From Turritopsis dohrnii (Eukaryota > Cnidaria > Hydrozoa > Anthoathecata > Oceaniidae), in contig BQMF02000167.1 in NCBI GenBank assembly GCA_027922465.2, positions 62,001-126,000 on the forward strand: a DNA stretch of 64,000 bases. The letters are read 5' to 3'. The notes beneath the pieces are model-generated. The model did not search any database and was not told the DNA's origin. It saw nothing but the letters and a program-made list of their open reading frames with translations. Position 1 is the stretch's first letter, and each line of letters begins with the position of its first letter. The position numbers and the translations under genes are program-made. Shown here in pieces: positions 21,634-33,636 of the stretch.

Positions 21634-22029
21634 TTAAGGGGATTTTTTTTTTTTTGTTGCGTGGATTAAGTTTTGCAGCAAATCCACGCAAAACGTCAAG
21701 ACATAAACGATTCGCGAAAATAAATCCACGCAAAATTTCATGATTTTATTTGCTCATTTTTTGGCTCTGCGTACCTTTCATATATTAACTATTTCCTTGT
21801 ACTTATCAAGCACCTATTGGTTTTGCAATGTGGCTGGCATGGAAATGGTGATTTTTGCTGCTACTTCTAAGCTATATTATAAAGTACACACATTGCACTT
21901 TGTGCCCATTCGCAAATATAAATCCAAACATTTTCCTTGAGAAGCTCTGAATTGAAAATATTAATCCATGCAAAACGCTCTCAAACCTTGGCTCGCAAAA
22001 ATTAGTCCATGCAAAAAAAATCCCCTTAA
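21634..22029. mobile_element. TTAA-site MITE
   Basis: TTAA (21634-21637, 22026-22029) flanks an insert with ends GGGGATTTTTTTT and complement, continuing into an imperfect inverted repeat (gcgtggattaagttttgc / gcaaaaattagtccatgc). It is 388 bp long and non-coding. The TTAA duplication fits piggyBac or Kolobok mobilisation; the ends differ from M1-M5. Confidence 0.8.
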
Positions 22030-23031
22030 GGTATATCATGTTCGAAAAGAACATTTTCATACAGATTCTAACAAAGTTTTATTCTGTCATTTGTCTCTTC
22101 GGGCACATTGGTGTTATTTATAGACTCCATAGAAGTGGTAATATGCAGACAGTGGTGGATCTAGAGTGTAGTCGCAACTTGTGGAGAAGCGCATTAACAT
22201 AAGTTGTGAATTCAGTTCATGTTATCAATGGGATTATTTGACCTTTTTTCTTTTATGTTTGAATTGCTAACACTCTCCTACACAAGTTGTGGCTTACCTC
22301 TGGATCCGCCACTGGCGAGTTTAGTAGAAATAGATTTTCGTATTGTATGTTATGTTGATTTAAGTTATGTATAATTTTTATCTTCTTGTAATTCCTGTTA
22401 AATGTCATGGATTAAAATCTTTGAAATGCCCAAGTTTCTCCTGCTCCTATTAATGCAAGTTATGAACAATTTCATGTAATGTTTACTTAAATATATTACC
22501 AAATTCACATTTCTGGCAAAATTTGGAAGGTGTGCACAAAGAACAATTGGAAGGTCCTGATATTAAAGTTGGCAGTTACTTGCAGATTCTTCCCTGATTT
22601 TTCCCTGATTTTCAAATGATTTTGGTTCACTTCTATCGAATATCATTTTATTCTTCATGTGAACCATAAGTCATATTTTGGGAATTGTGATAGACCTGTT
22701 CTCACGTAAGCAACAAGAACAGAATGGATAGTCATTCAGATATCTTGAAAATTAGCCTAAAGCTATTTCCTCTAGGCCTGATGCGGAAATTGTTCAAGCC
22801 CTGAGGCTTCTAGTTTCTTTTAAATTGCAATTTCTATAAACGCATTTTACTTTTACACAATAATGTAGACACAGCATATGATATAATGTCCTTTCCTTTT
22901 GGTTATACAAGAATACTGCACATTTTCCTTGTACACAAACACAAAGCAAGGGTGGTTTTTATTAGCAAGTAAATTAACACATAAAAACCCTTTTCAATAT
23001 AATGATTTCCAACGTTTTTATTCGTTTTAGG
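22030..23031. other. hAT-A intron remainder, no gene
   Basis: AT-rich with no recognisable coding block. It ends in a good acceptor (TTCGTTTTAG at about 23031) of hAT-A. Confidence 0.55.
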
Positions 23032-24289
23032 TTCCCCAACTTTCGTATTTGCCAACCTTTTGCAAATGAATCAGTTTGGTGGTACGGACGCACAATCATT
23101 AAAAATGGAATTGATAGCATATTCCATGATGAAAACGGAAATTTGCCACTACAAGATTATCTTGTTAAAATGAATGGTCTTACCTCGGATGGGGCTAGTG
23201 TAAATACTGGTACAAAAGGTGGTTTAATGAAGAAAAATAAATTGGATGGTCGCACATGGCTTGTTAAGGTGCATTGTGTAAACCACTGTGTAGAACTAGC
23301 TGTTAAAGACACATTTAAAGATTCCGAGTTTAATGTAGTTGACAAATTCTATATGGGAGTGTTCAACCTTCTGAAAAACTCTGGCGTTATTAAAAGCAAT
23401 GTCAAGAAAGCCTCAGAAATACTTGGGATTTCTTTTTATTCACTTCAAAAATTAACAGGAACAAGATTTGTGTCTCATAAAGGAGGTTTAACCAATTTAC
23501 TCATCATGCATTGACATCAGCTTTTGACAACACTGTTGCAACACGAAAACATAAATCTTAGGCACAAGCGAAAATCCAAGGATTTCTAAAGCAATTACGT
23601 TCCTACAAACTATTGTGTTTAACAGCTGCATATCTGGACTTGTTAGAAGTTATTTCTCCAGCATCACTAGTATTTGAAGGAAACGACCTTCTTCCATCAG
23701 ATGTCCAGTCAACTGTGACTTCCGAACCATTTTAGAATTAGAAGATCTGTCAGATGTTGGTACTGAAGATGATTTAACACACAGTCACTTAAACAGGTAC
23801 AAATAAATTTAAATAAGTAGACTTTTTCATGCTCACACTAATCTCTATCCTTAATTTAACACATTTTTGTTATTGTAAATACCTTTTGTCTTCATCGTTT
23901 AACTTTGAAACTTTATGAAAACCTCATCCCCAGGGCTTTCATTAGACATTTATTTTGGACCTTCACCTCAGGGACAAAGCCCAGAAAAACACTCTTATCA
24001 TTAATCATATGATATAATTAATTTATCTTCTTATATTTCTTTAAATTAGATTTAAGTATTTAATTGCCAAGGAGGATGGCGAAAAAAGGTTAATCATCAC
24101 TTTTGTAAAGCACGGAGACATGTTAAAGGACCCGGAGAATCGTCAAACAGTTGAAGCGGAATTTGAAGACTTCACACATCTTAACGATAGATCAATCAGA
24201 AATGCTGTGAGTATCAAGAAAGCAATGGCAGATCAATTAATAGATACGCTCAGAGAAAGATTTGCCAGCTTTGATCAACCCACCTTTAA
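23032..24289 (+). pseudogene. hAT-A catalytic-domain exons
   Basis: From the acceptor at 23031 one frame reads FGGTDAQSLK-like sequence, shifting into YLVKMNGLTSDGASVNTGTK, NKLDGRTWLVKVHCVNHCVE and LAVKDTFKDSEFNVVDKFYM. These match hAT-B 53930-54250 residue for residue in key positions, including LVKIHCVNHRVELAVK. HCVNH-x-x-EL is the C/H-containing stretch of hAT transposases. A later stretch (24120-24290) reads DPENRQTVEAEFEDFTHLND and ADQLIDTLRERFASFDQPTF. Multiple frameshifts occur (23513, 23740). M3 interrupts at TTAA 24286. About 70 residues present in hAT-B are missing at the M3 junction. Confidence 0.75.
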
Positions 24290-24533
24290 AGGAGTGGTTC
24301 GGTAAAAATTACAAGTTCCTTTTTAATAGAAAAATGAAATCAGCGTATTTGTTTTACCCTATAATGATCTTTTTTTTTTAAAAAATATTCTTTTGTTTAC
24401 AATATAGAGGCTCTTCTTAAACTCATTTAATATGCATGACGTAAAACAAGCATAAAGAGAAATTTTGAGAATAGAGAAACAGGAATGAAAAGTGTTATTA
24501 GTAGTTGTTTTATATAAGAAGTTTAAAGTAATT

Positions 24534-26101
24534 GTGACCGTCCAGGGGATTTTGATAACAAACGATAAAACGTTATATAAATAACGTTTTATGGTTAAAA
24601 AGAACAAAAGAAATAACGATATTTATCGTTCTTATGTAACGTTAATACGATACTCAAGTAACATAACGTTATCACTGAAACGATAATATCGTTTTGGTAA
24701 CGTTATATTCTTCTATCAGTAACGTTATAACGTTTTATCGTTTTATAGTTATAACAAATAAATTCGTCTCCTGTTTATTATAAAGCACACGACAGGCAAC
24801 ACAGCAATCGCACTTTAAAACTATGCCGTTTATGTTTCAAAGAATAAATAATCTAATAAGTAATAAGAAGAGTTTTTCGTTCTTTGAATAATAATTTTTC
24901 TTATTTTAAATCACGACAAAAAATATCGCTTGTAAAAGATGTAACAACTTAGGATGTGGATGCCATAGTAAATGCAGGAGGTTTTTTTTGTGTATTGAAT
25001 AATGTGTATAAACCCCAAAAACGTTCATTCTGTTCAATAAAAACTCATTTTTCTATTTTCAAAATTTTCTCAAGTTGTGTTTTACTTTCATACTAACATA
25101 ACATCTATTTCTTTTCGCCTATTTGCATGAACTGATTACCTGGTTCTCATTCATTTACAGTTAAAAGATACAATATGTATTTAAAAAACTACAACTAATA
25201 GAAACCGTCCGCTATAATGCTATTTTAAGTTGTTCGACAGAATTGCTATTGCAATCCCTTCGGGAAAACGTTTTATTTTCAAAAAGATTAATTTTCACTT
25301 AGAGAAAGTTTTCAGCAGAGATTTTCTTCGTGAAACCTTTTGAAGACCTATATTTCAATAGCATTAATAAAGATCTTGGAGGGCCGCATACACACTCTTA
25401 ATGGGAAATTTCTTAAATATTTGAATTTGGCTTCATTCTACCCATGAGAAAAACATTAGGAAGATCATTTATTTGCATTGCATTGCATCTTCATTTTAAA
25501 AACATTCGAACACACTCTGTTCATGTATGTAAACATTCGATATGAATTCTCTGATGCTTTGGCTGAAATCACGTTTTGGTTTTATATATAGTTATCCTTG
25601 GACTATTTGTGTTTTGTTTGTAAGCATTGGAAATAAAAGATAATACATCGTTCCCTGAAATTCACAGCACACCTTCACAGCTACCACAAAGAGAGTTAGA
25701 ACTGTAAGGCAATTCCTGAAAAACAACCCATGGTATATTAAATTTACCGGAGTACGAATTCATTGTTTATTTCGGAAATGGAGAGGCAGTGTCCTCATTT
25801 TTCTTAAGTCTATATGGAAGTGGCTGTAAGCTGAAACATCTGAAAAAAATTTCATGATAATTACTTTTGTGAGAACTACAAGAAAAGGTTGTCATAACCG
25901 TATAACATTTTATCGTCATGTTGTAACGTTGTATCGTTATCGTTATCGTTACAGTAACGTTACTTTATAACAACGATATAACGTTATATCGTTATGCATA
26001 ACGATATAACGTTATAAAGTAACGTTATTACTTAAAAGAATAACGTTATTATAACTATATAACGTTTTATCGTTTGTTATCAAAATCCCCGGGACGGTCA
26101 C
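24534..26101. mobile_element. FB5 foldback element, ATAACGTTAT subfamily
   Basis: Ends GTGACCGTCCAGGGGATTTT and complement are flanked by AATT (24530-24533, 26102-26105). The arms (24560-24760, 25890-26080) are arrays of ATAACGTTAT, AACGATAT and related palindromes. The core shares the gaaaccgtccgc block (25200) and the block at 25330-25570 with FB2 (7660-7870). It inserted about 50 bp upstream of the THAP start codon of M3. Confidence 0.85.
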
Positions 26102-26153
26102 AATTAGAGTTTTAGAATTTTTCGTTGTTTATTTAACTGCTTTTATCGTGAAT

Positions 26154-26408
26154 ATGACTTGGTGTGTCGCTGTTGGCTGCAATAGTAATAGTTTTACTAA
26201 AGACAGAAAGAAAGGAGTGAAATTCTTTAGATTTCTGAAAAACAAAGCCTTGAAGAGAATATGGATTCAAAATATCAAGAGGGAAAACCTGCCAAAAACT
26301 CCGTCGATTTGTGAATTTCATTTTGAGGAAAACTGTTTTGAAAGAGACTTGGAAGTAAAGTTGCTGAAGTTGTCTCCATTAGATGAATACTCGATATCCG
26401 ACATTTAA
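26154..26408 (+). CDS. THAP-domain protein of M3
   Basis: ATG at 26154 gives MTWCVAVGCNSNSFTKD, KGVKFFRFLKNKALKRIWIQ, NIKRENLPKTPSICEFHFEE, NCFERDLEVKLLKLSPLDEY. All C2CH ligands are present (C4, C9, then C-E-F-H), with the invariant Trp (RIWIQ) and FxFP-like FFRF. The frame stops at 26408 (SISDI), so only the 84-residue THAP part remains; the rest of the transposase is absent. THAP binds DNA sequence-specifically. The frame is intact, but the promoter side has been displaced by FB5. Confidence 0.8.
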   Translation: MTWCVAVGCNSNSFTKDRKKGVKFFRFLKNKALKRIWIQNIKRENLPKTPSICEFHFEENCFERDLEVKLLKLSPLDEYSISDI

Positions 26409-26703
26409 TCAAAGATTTTGCTTATAATTTTTTCTTCTTTCTCTTTTTTAAACACCACAAATCACAACAGGAACACTAAAACGCTTCTGTTTAAAAAAGC
26501 TCTTTTATGCGAGTGTGACGTAGGTAAATGGGTTCGCTATACAAAAGTCATAAAATAGATCGCCTATTTAAAGGTTATGAATAATTTATTATGTCAATGA
26601 TATATATCATTGAGATACCCTTTACACGAAGAATTTTATTAAATTCTTAAAAAAATTATAATTTTTTTAAAATTATAATTTTTTTACCGAACCACTCCTT
26701 TAA

Positions 26704-27175
26704 CAACATGAACATCAGATTTGCTAGCTGGTAAATTGGATCCTTTAAAAATTTGGGAGCGCACCCTCAAGTACAGACGAGTCAAATTTCCAAATCTTTG
26801 TCTCCTGGTTGATATTGTTTTTGCAATCTCTGGATCAAATTCATCCGTAGAAAGAGCATTTAGCATCTTAACATTGATTATGACAAGACCGACGCCTGAA
26901 ACTGACTCACGACACAATATCCATGCTAATGAATATCAAGTACAACGACTCTATTTTGTCTGATTCAGAGCGAGCCAATCTTATCGAGCGTGCAGTTGAT
27001 ATTAACTTGCAGAAAAAGAGGAAACTTCAACTCGACGATAATGAGCATCGACGTAAGAAGATCTTCGTTGACGAAGATGGCATACCTGAACCAACTGATG
27101 AAGATAGTGATGAGCCAAAAAATGAATATGAATATAGTGATGATGAGAGTCAGAGTGATAATGAGATGGACATAT
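26704..27175 (+). pseudogene. hAT-A C-terminus with dimerisation domain
   Basis: After M3 the frame reads DLLAGKLDPLKIWERTLKYR, FPNLCLLVDIVFAISGSNSS and VERAFSILTLIMTRPT, the hAT C-terminal dimerisation block. It matches hAT-B (DDLVADKISPLQIWEKVLLY; SGSNSAVERSFSMLT). A shift near 26925 leads to ERANLIERAVDINLQKKRKL and a long acidic tail (DGIPEPTDEDSDEPKNEYEY). FB6 inserts at ATAT 27172, at the last codons. Confidence 0.8.
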
Positions 27176-28507
27176 GTGACGTTCCAGGGGATTTTGATAA
27201 CGAACGATATTAATGTTGATATCGTTATTATCGTTAATATCGTTAATGGAACTATAGATTAACGTTATTATCGTTAATGTTTACCGTTAACATCGTTAAT
27301 ATTGTTAATATGGTAAGAGCACAGATTACCGTTATTATCGTTAAAAAGTTTTGTTCAAGACGTTTGTTTACACATTTCACATACGTGTGTTGTTTTAAAA
27401 TAACAGTGATTTAATTATTATTTCGCCAAATAGCAATAAATTCAAAACAAACTCGCTTGTTCATGACATGATAAACTCTGATCATTCAATTATGACACGC
27501 GGACATATTTTTCTAGAAATAACAACTTTCCGAAAAGCACTTTTATTTCACTTGTTATTCCGGTACCTTCAGCACAAATCTGAAAAGCCATTTTAAAACA
27601 CTGTGTTATTTGATTTGGTAATGTATTATTTTGAAATGTACATTTACAGGTAGCACCCGTTTGTGTATTAAATTGAACTTAATTAGCTGGTTCTTATATT
27701 CATTTGGAGATTAAAGATACAGAAGTTAGTTCAAAAGCAGGCATGAGTAGAAACCGTCTGCTATAATTCTCTTTTCTAAATTGTTCGACGGGTTGCCATT
27801 CTATAAGCTCTTGGGAGAAAACTTTGCATTATTAAAGTCACGTTACATTAACGTTCTTTTTGATAGCAAAACCTTTATTATTATTCTTTCAAAAGACACT
27901 TCACTTGCACTGGGTGGAGATGTACCCTTAACTAAATTGATTGCAACATTTTCAGTGATCATTATTGATTTCTGTCATTTCGTCGATGTTTTCAGGTTCA
28001 ACATTGGGATGAAGGATGAATGTAGGAAGGGACGAATGAAAACATTATAACGTCGGCTTGACGAGTTGCAGAAGTTCTCTTTTGAAATACTCACCTTCGT
28101 TTAAATATAATATTACCTGTTTCCTTCAGTTTGTTATGAAGTTTATATGAAAGGTTGTCTGAAAGTTGTGTTTACACAGGGCTCTAAAACTTTACTTGAG
28201 GGTAATTCTAAATATTGAATGTCTTACGCCGTAATCAAGTGAAAGAAAGATTAATATACGCGAAATGGTTTCCAAATAAATGATCACATGTTTAATATTA
28301 CATATACTAATGTTATTATCGTTAATATCGAAAATATAGTTATTTTCTTGTGATAATAACGATATTAACGATAATAACGTTATGAACTATAATAAATTCA
28401 CGATAATTATCAGCGATATTATCGTTAATTCTAATGTTTTATTAACGATATTATCGTTAATAATTAACGTTAATATCGTTTGTTATCAAAATCCCCTGGA
28501 ACATCAC
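27176..28507. mobile_element. FB6 foldback element, ATTAACGATAAT subfamily
   Basis: Ends GTGACGTTCCAGGGGATTTT and complement (right end GTGATGTTCCAGGGG) are flanked by ATAT (27172-27175, 28508-28511). The arms (27200-27350, 28315-28480) repeat ATTAACGATAATATCGTTAA-like palindromes. The core has the gaaaccgtctgc block (27752), aacgtcggcttgacgagttg (28050) and the exon-like end CTGAAGGAAACAG|GTAATA on the minus strand (28107-28130). Confidence 0.85.
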
Positions 28508-28511
28508 ATAT

Positions 28512-29219
28512 TTTAGTTGTAAATGTTATAAAGAAGTTTTAAAAAGTAATAAAGAAAAAAAAAGTTTTCCTAAATGCATTGTGCAGGCGATTTTTTAGTG
28601 AAAAAAAGCGTCCGCGTACCGGACGCATCCCTTGAAAAACGCCTTTTATTAAAAATGTATTTTTCAACTTTGCCGGAAACTTTGAAAAACGCTAGAATGT
28701 TAGGGGGGTCAGATGTAAAAACTGCCTTTTAAAGATCATCCTGTGCCCTTTTGAGTTCGATCAATGCCCTTTTTAAACTTTATGAATGCCCTCTAATCTG
28801 CCCTTACATGTGTATGTTGTTTTTATTTATTTGAGAAATGTGACTTGAGACACATGACTGAAAATTTTTCTTTCCAATAGACTCATTCATTCTCTTTGTT
28901 GTACATATGTGAGTAAAAGAAAATCTTTTTAAAGTCTGCAAACAACAAATGACGTAATGCGAAGACACGAGAGAGAGAGAGAAAAAACTAAAATGTAATG
29001 TACCACCAACTAAACCAATTACTTACCAATTAAACGAAGTGAGCTCGTGCTCTTTTTTTTCTTCTGTTATGAATGAATATAGTAGTTTGTAAAATTATTC
29101 CTGTGATGGAGAGCAAAAAGAAGTTTAGCTTTTATTGAAGAATTGCGAAGTCGAATCCGAATACACGTGTATTGCATCATTCTTCTGCGCGAGTTCATAC
29201 TGACTTGTATCGAAACTTG
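28512..29219. other. No gene recognised; hAT-A 3' flank
   Basis: Poly-A-rich start, then AT-rich sequence with a (GA)n stretch at about 28970-28985. A candidate hAT end (gtgcaggcgattttttagtg, about 28580) has no partner that I could find at the 5' side. Confidence 0.4.
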
Positions 29220-29308
29220 TACAGTCGAACCCTATAATTCGAAACCTCTGTAATTCGAACTTTTTTTTTCGTTGCCTTGAGTGTTCGAATTAGAGTGAAT
29301 TTACTGTA
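29220..29308. mobile_element. Pogo/Tigger MITE, 85 bp
   Basis: CAGTCGAACCCTATAATTCG and the complement of CAGTAAATTCACTCTAATTC face each other between TA dinucleotides (29220-29221, 29307-29308). This is the terminal-repeat type of the pogo element at 651-3925 with nearly nothing between, so mobilised in trans by a pogo transposase (inference). Confidence 0.8.
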
Positions 29309-29535
29309 ATACAAATAGTACGTTTACCGTAATAAATTATATGCTGAGATGCCTACTGAAGAACTAGGAAAAAGTTTAAGAGAAAAGCAAAGAAAAGAAG
29401 CAGCAAAAGGTTGCAACCCATTAACAAGCTTCTATACTAAAACAAGGCAACTTTACTTCTTGTGTTTATAAAATCATTGACTTGTATCAGTTATTGTTAT
29501 TTGTAGCATAGCCACAAGATCATGTTTTGTAGAAA

Positions 29536-30660
29536 ATGTCTTCTTTATATAAATCAAATAATCGATCAAATGATCTCATTTTTTGTTTCAGAACAGTTAC
29601 GAAACCAACACCAGAGGAAGAACAATCAACGTCCTCCATCACAGCCGCACATAATTCGGATATGGAAGTGGAAGAAGACGAACTTGTGATGGATCATCAA
29701 CCGGTTGTGATGAGTCATCAACCGGATGCACCAATTGGACCAAGAACCACCCCAGAAATGGTCAAACAAGACAACCAGTTATATGATGAAAGAAGATATG
29801 TCAGACAATATCCATGGATCTATTATAGCCTGGAGAAGTATGGATACCTGTGCAAGATTTGTGAGGTCTTCTATGGTGATCAACCTTGTCCATCAGGGAG
29901 AGGTAGAGGGGCATGGTCTCACAACGCCGTGTTATTGAAAGACAATCCGAAGAGAAGGTTTCAACGTCATGAAAATTCCAAGCCACACATTGACGCCATC
30001 CTTCTCAAAACGAATTCACGAATCGAAAGTGCGCTTGGTAAAGCAGACAAAGAAACTGTGAAAGAGAAAGAAAGAAAGAGAGTACAAACGAATTGTATGT
30101 TAACAAACTTATAAAGATTATTCATTTTCTGGCAAGGAACAATTTGCCTGTAAAAGAGCTTTACCCTGAAATGATTAAATTCTTGGCTGATGAGATAGAA
30201 GAACCTGTAACAAGGCAATATTTGGCTTCAGCTGCTCAAAATGCAACCTATGATTCTTCGGACAGCTGTGACTCCCTATTAGTATCATTAAACTCATATC
30301 TGAAAAAAGCAACACTTAAACGCATTGTCGCTGCGGCTGATATCGTTCTCTTTGCTGACGAAGCAACATCTGTCCCTCGGAAAGAAATGATGGGTGTTTT
30401 CTTGTCTTACTACGACGAAGATTCAAAAAAATTTAACTTAGATTTTATGTCCCTGGTGTCTGTCCCTTCGACAAAATCAGAAGTGTTGATCAACAAAATG
30501 AATATGATTCTTGGCGAGAATGGTGTTTATATAAAAAACATGCGATTTGTATGTTTTGATGGTACCAACTCGATGAGTGGCAAGAGAAGTGGAGTTCAAC
30601 GGCGTTATAGAAACGATGCACCTTTTTCGATATAATGTCAACTGCAGATGTCATAGGTAT
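29536..30660 (+). pseudogene. hAT-C N-terminal half: TTF-type zinc finger and catalytic start
   Basis: The frame gives an acidic leader, YVRQYPWIYYSLEKYGYLCK, ICEVFYGDQPCPSGRGRGAW and RFQRHENSKPHIDAI. C-x2-C with H-x4-H in this spacing is the TTF-type (DNA-binding) finger of KIAA1586/ZMYM6-like hAT proteins. A one-base shift near 30090 leads to LIKIIHFLARNNLPVKELYP, IVAAADIVLFADEATSVPRK, with the first hAT catalytic Asp in FADEAT, and NMRFVCFDGTNSMSGKRSGV with a second Asp. A splice donor follows at about 30656. An upstream block at 29350 (ELGKSLREKQRKEAAKG) may be an earlier exon. Confidence 0.7.
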
Positions 30661-31219
30661 GAGATTTGTTTAATATTTTGAAAAAGCTAACACGATTTTT
30701 ATCGTCATAGGCATTTTAGTCCCAGATAGTTCAATGTCCAAAGTAATTTCTAGCGCAGGTCCTGCTTTCAAGCTTTCTGATTATTTTTGAGCCTATTTTA
30801 TTCACAATGATTTTGTTTTCGAAATCCAACGATTTACTATAATGGTTGAAAATATTATGCTATCGTTCTTCAATATCTCTTCATAGGCTAAATTTTCAAC
30901 AGGGAGCATCACTTTTGTAAAAACTCCTTATATGGAGTCAGTGCTCTTTTTCGAAAATTTTGTCCACTCCACAGTAGCCATCTATGCTGTTAGCTCGACA
31001 ACTTTTGTTTTAACTTTTCTCTTACAGGAGTTGGAATCTGAGTTACTAAGGAAACCACAGTAATTTTTTATATATTCTGTTTATTTAGACTTGCCCTTTG
31101 TTTCAAGCACTTAGTAGCACAGTTCCCGTGGTTAACCGAAATAGATACGTTACTCCTGGGACTATGGAAGACTTTTCTTTATAGTTCTCTAAACTGACAT
31201 ATATTTACTGAGCTACAGG
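30661..31219 (+). other. hAT-C intron
   Basis: AT-rich, stop-filled stretch between a GTATGAG donor and an ATTTACTGAGCTACAG acceptor; nothing else recognised. Confidence 0.55.
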
Positions 31220-31753
31220 AAGCATATGGGCTGAAGGCACTGCAACTGGTAAAAGCAGCTACCACTCGTTGGCTTTCCCATGGTGCAGCATGTCGTAGAT
31301 GTAGAGAACGATACCCTCAAATCGTTGAATCTTTAGATGATATCGTTGTCAAAAACAGAAATTCAGAGTGGATTGGTTACAGAGCTTCGCTTTTGAAAGA
31401 AAAAACTGTACTTGAAATCACTTTTCTTGAAGATGTTTTGTCTGTCACTAACGCCCTATGTCTTTTACTTCAAAGTGACAAAAAGGACTTTGGTGCAATA
31501 ATCAAGGGCTGTACGATCAACCATTGCCATATTACACTTGATGAAAAAAGATTTCATATCACCCCACTTAAAAAGCTTCAATGAGTCGGGGAGCATCATT
31601 GAGAGAGTGAGATCGACAGAAACGAGGAACACGGTATCTGGTGGCACAAGGAAACAAGTACGAATCGACCAATTAATTCCGATGGAAGAGTTCCATGCAA
31701 ATGTCATCATTCCCTTCATCAATGCCTTGGAAAGTGAAATCGCAAGTGCATTT
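31220..31753 (+). pseudogene. hAT-C middle, cut by FB7
   Basis: EAYGLKALQLVKAATTRWLS, CRRCRERYPQIVESLDDIVV and LLKEKTVLEITFLEDVLSVT are typical of hAT transposases: TRWLS-H carries the conserved Trp of the C/D-x-x-R/H-W region. A shift near 31584 is followed by QVRIDQLIPMEEFHANVIIP. FB7 interrupts at ATTT (31750-31753). Confidence 0.7.
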
Positions 31754-33636
31754 GTGACATGGAAAGCGAAAAGGGACCATTTGCCAGAAAATTACGCCTG
31801 TTTGCCGTAATAAATTCTGCTGATTAGGCGTAATTTTTATATTAATTCACATTAAAATTACGCCGTAAGGAAGACAAGCCATTGCAATTTTTCTTACGCT
31901 AGCGTAAGCCGTAAGCCGTAAGGCGTAATCTGTTAGCCGTAAGAAAAATTACGCTTAGTCAGCGTAATTTTTAGAATTCTTACGGCGTAAGCCGTAAGAA
32001 AAACTTTAAAATTCTTACGCTAGCGTAAGAAGAATTACGCTTACGTAAGCGTAATTTTTAATGAAATAAATTTTACATCAAGTATGATACATTTTTTTGG
32101 AAAGCTTATTTACATCTGCAAAAGCTCACGTTAAGAATTTTGAGGTAAACATGATCAATATGTTTTATATGATCATGAGTTTTCATGATCTTTCATGTAA
32201 CAAATTAGCCGCTAATACAACGCTAATACAACGTCCATAAAACTATTATTTCTTGTGATCATTATTCATAATATGAGTTTTAATATGAAGTCAGTTTACA
32301 AATTATTTTTCAATGGTCGGCAGCTGAGGCTTTTTTTTTGTTATTATAATTTTGCATATTTATTTGACTTTTACATATTCAAAGAGTGCACAAAGAGTGA
32401 TACATCTTATGCAAATTTAATCAACATAATCAACCATCGTATTTTTCACTGATGTTCGAAAACTTTTTTACCAGGTTCTCATTCAGTTAAAGATAAACAT
32501 ACAATCAGTTATTTCGAAAGTTACTACGAATAGAAACCGTCCGCTTTAATTCTATTTTGTTCGTTCGATGATCCCTTGTGGAAAACGTTTTATCTTTGTT
32601 TTCATAAAAATGTTCTTTATTTTCATAAAAATGTATGTTCACCGTTTCTAGCGATTTTTATTGACTTCTGTAACTTTATTCCGATAATAGTCTGGGACAC
32701 AGGATGATTGTAGGATGAATGGAAGGAAAGGGAAATGAATACATTTTAACGTCGGCTTGACGAGTTGCAAAAGTTCTCTTTTGAAATACTCACCTTCATT
32801 TAAATAAAAATACATACCTGTTTCCTTCAGTTTTTCATCATAAGGTTGAAGACGCTTTTCTGAAAGTCGTGGAAATCCGTAATCGGAATAAGATGTTATT
32901 AAGGGTAATACTTTACACTCCGAAAGTGTAACACAATAAATGATAACGCAAGCATAATTAACTTGAGTGTAACATTTTACTGTAATCAGTGGCAAATCCA
33001 AGAAAAAGTGAAAGGGCTTTTCTATGGGTTTGTTTGCTTATTTAAAGTGTACTGTTAAAGTTATTTAACGAACCTTAATAAAAAAAACCAATAAACATTC
33101 GTTTGATCGTTTTAGTCAATCAATGGCAAGACACTTTTGACCACACTTTACGAAACTTCAAACTCCATGAAACTTCAATATATTGCACTTATTGTTTCGG
33201 CTATGTAGACAAGGAAGTTAAGATTGAGAGAGTCGAGCTTTGCATTGGCGCTCAATCCTTGTGTTTGGGGTTCACAAGTTTAACGTCCCCCACTTGTTTA
33301 CATTCTAAAATTAAAGACAACGAACTTATTTTTCTTACGGCGTAAGAAATTTACTTTTTTAAAAAATTACGCTTACGTAAGCGTAATTTTTGTAATTCTT
33401 ACGCCGTAAGCCGTAAGAAAAATTACGCTTACGTAAGCGTAATTTTTAGAATTCTTACGGCGTAAGGCGTAAGGCGTAAGCCGTAATCCGTAAGAAAAAC
33501 TTTAAAATTCTTACGCTAGCGTAAGAAGAGTTACGCTTACGTAAGCGTAATTTTTAATAAAATAAATTTCTTACGCCGTAAGAAAAATAAAATTACGCGT
33601 AATATGCAAATGGTCCCTTTTCGCTTTCCATGTCAC
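31754..33636. mobile_element. FB7 foldback element, TTACGC subfamily
   Basis: Intact GTGACATGGAAAGCGAAAAG ends and ATTT duplications (31750-31753, 33637-33640). Arms at 31790-32065 and 33340-33605. Core nearly identical to FB4 and FB10. The minus-strand exon-like frame is longest here (33001 to 32818: MDLPLITVKCYTQVNYACVI ... KRLQPYDEKLKETG) and ends on ACAG|GTATGT. The plus-strand 80-codon frame lies at 33103-33345. It joins the hAT-C frame in its first codons, making a chance fusion. Confidence 0.9.

Larger units (their letters stand above)
24290..26699. mobile_element. M3: TTAA-site THAP element containing FB5
   Basis: Inverted ends AGGAGTGGTTCGGTAAAAA are flanked by TTAA (24286-24289, 26700-26703). 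Without FB5 it is about 840 bp. A THAP gene reads inward from the left end (26154-26408, displaced by FB5). The opposite end has no recognisable partner gene and is probably deleted. The overall plan is that of M1 and M2 in reverse orientation. Confidence 0.8.
14639..28511 (+). mobile_element. hAT-A: hAT transposon broken by six later insertions
   Basis: Exons from 14639 to 27175 correspond in order to those of hAT-B (52937-55610): BED-like finger, catalytic domain, C-terminal dimerisation block. Insertions in order: Harbinger 14961-19355 (itself carrying FB4), SINE-like 20826-21214, TTAA MITE 21638-22025, M3 24290-26699 (carrying FB5) and FB6 27176-28507. Outer boundaries are approximate because the hAT terminal repeats were not recognised; the coordinates cover the coding span. 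Confidence 0.75.
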
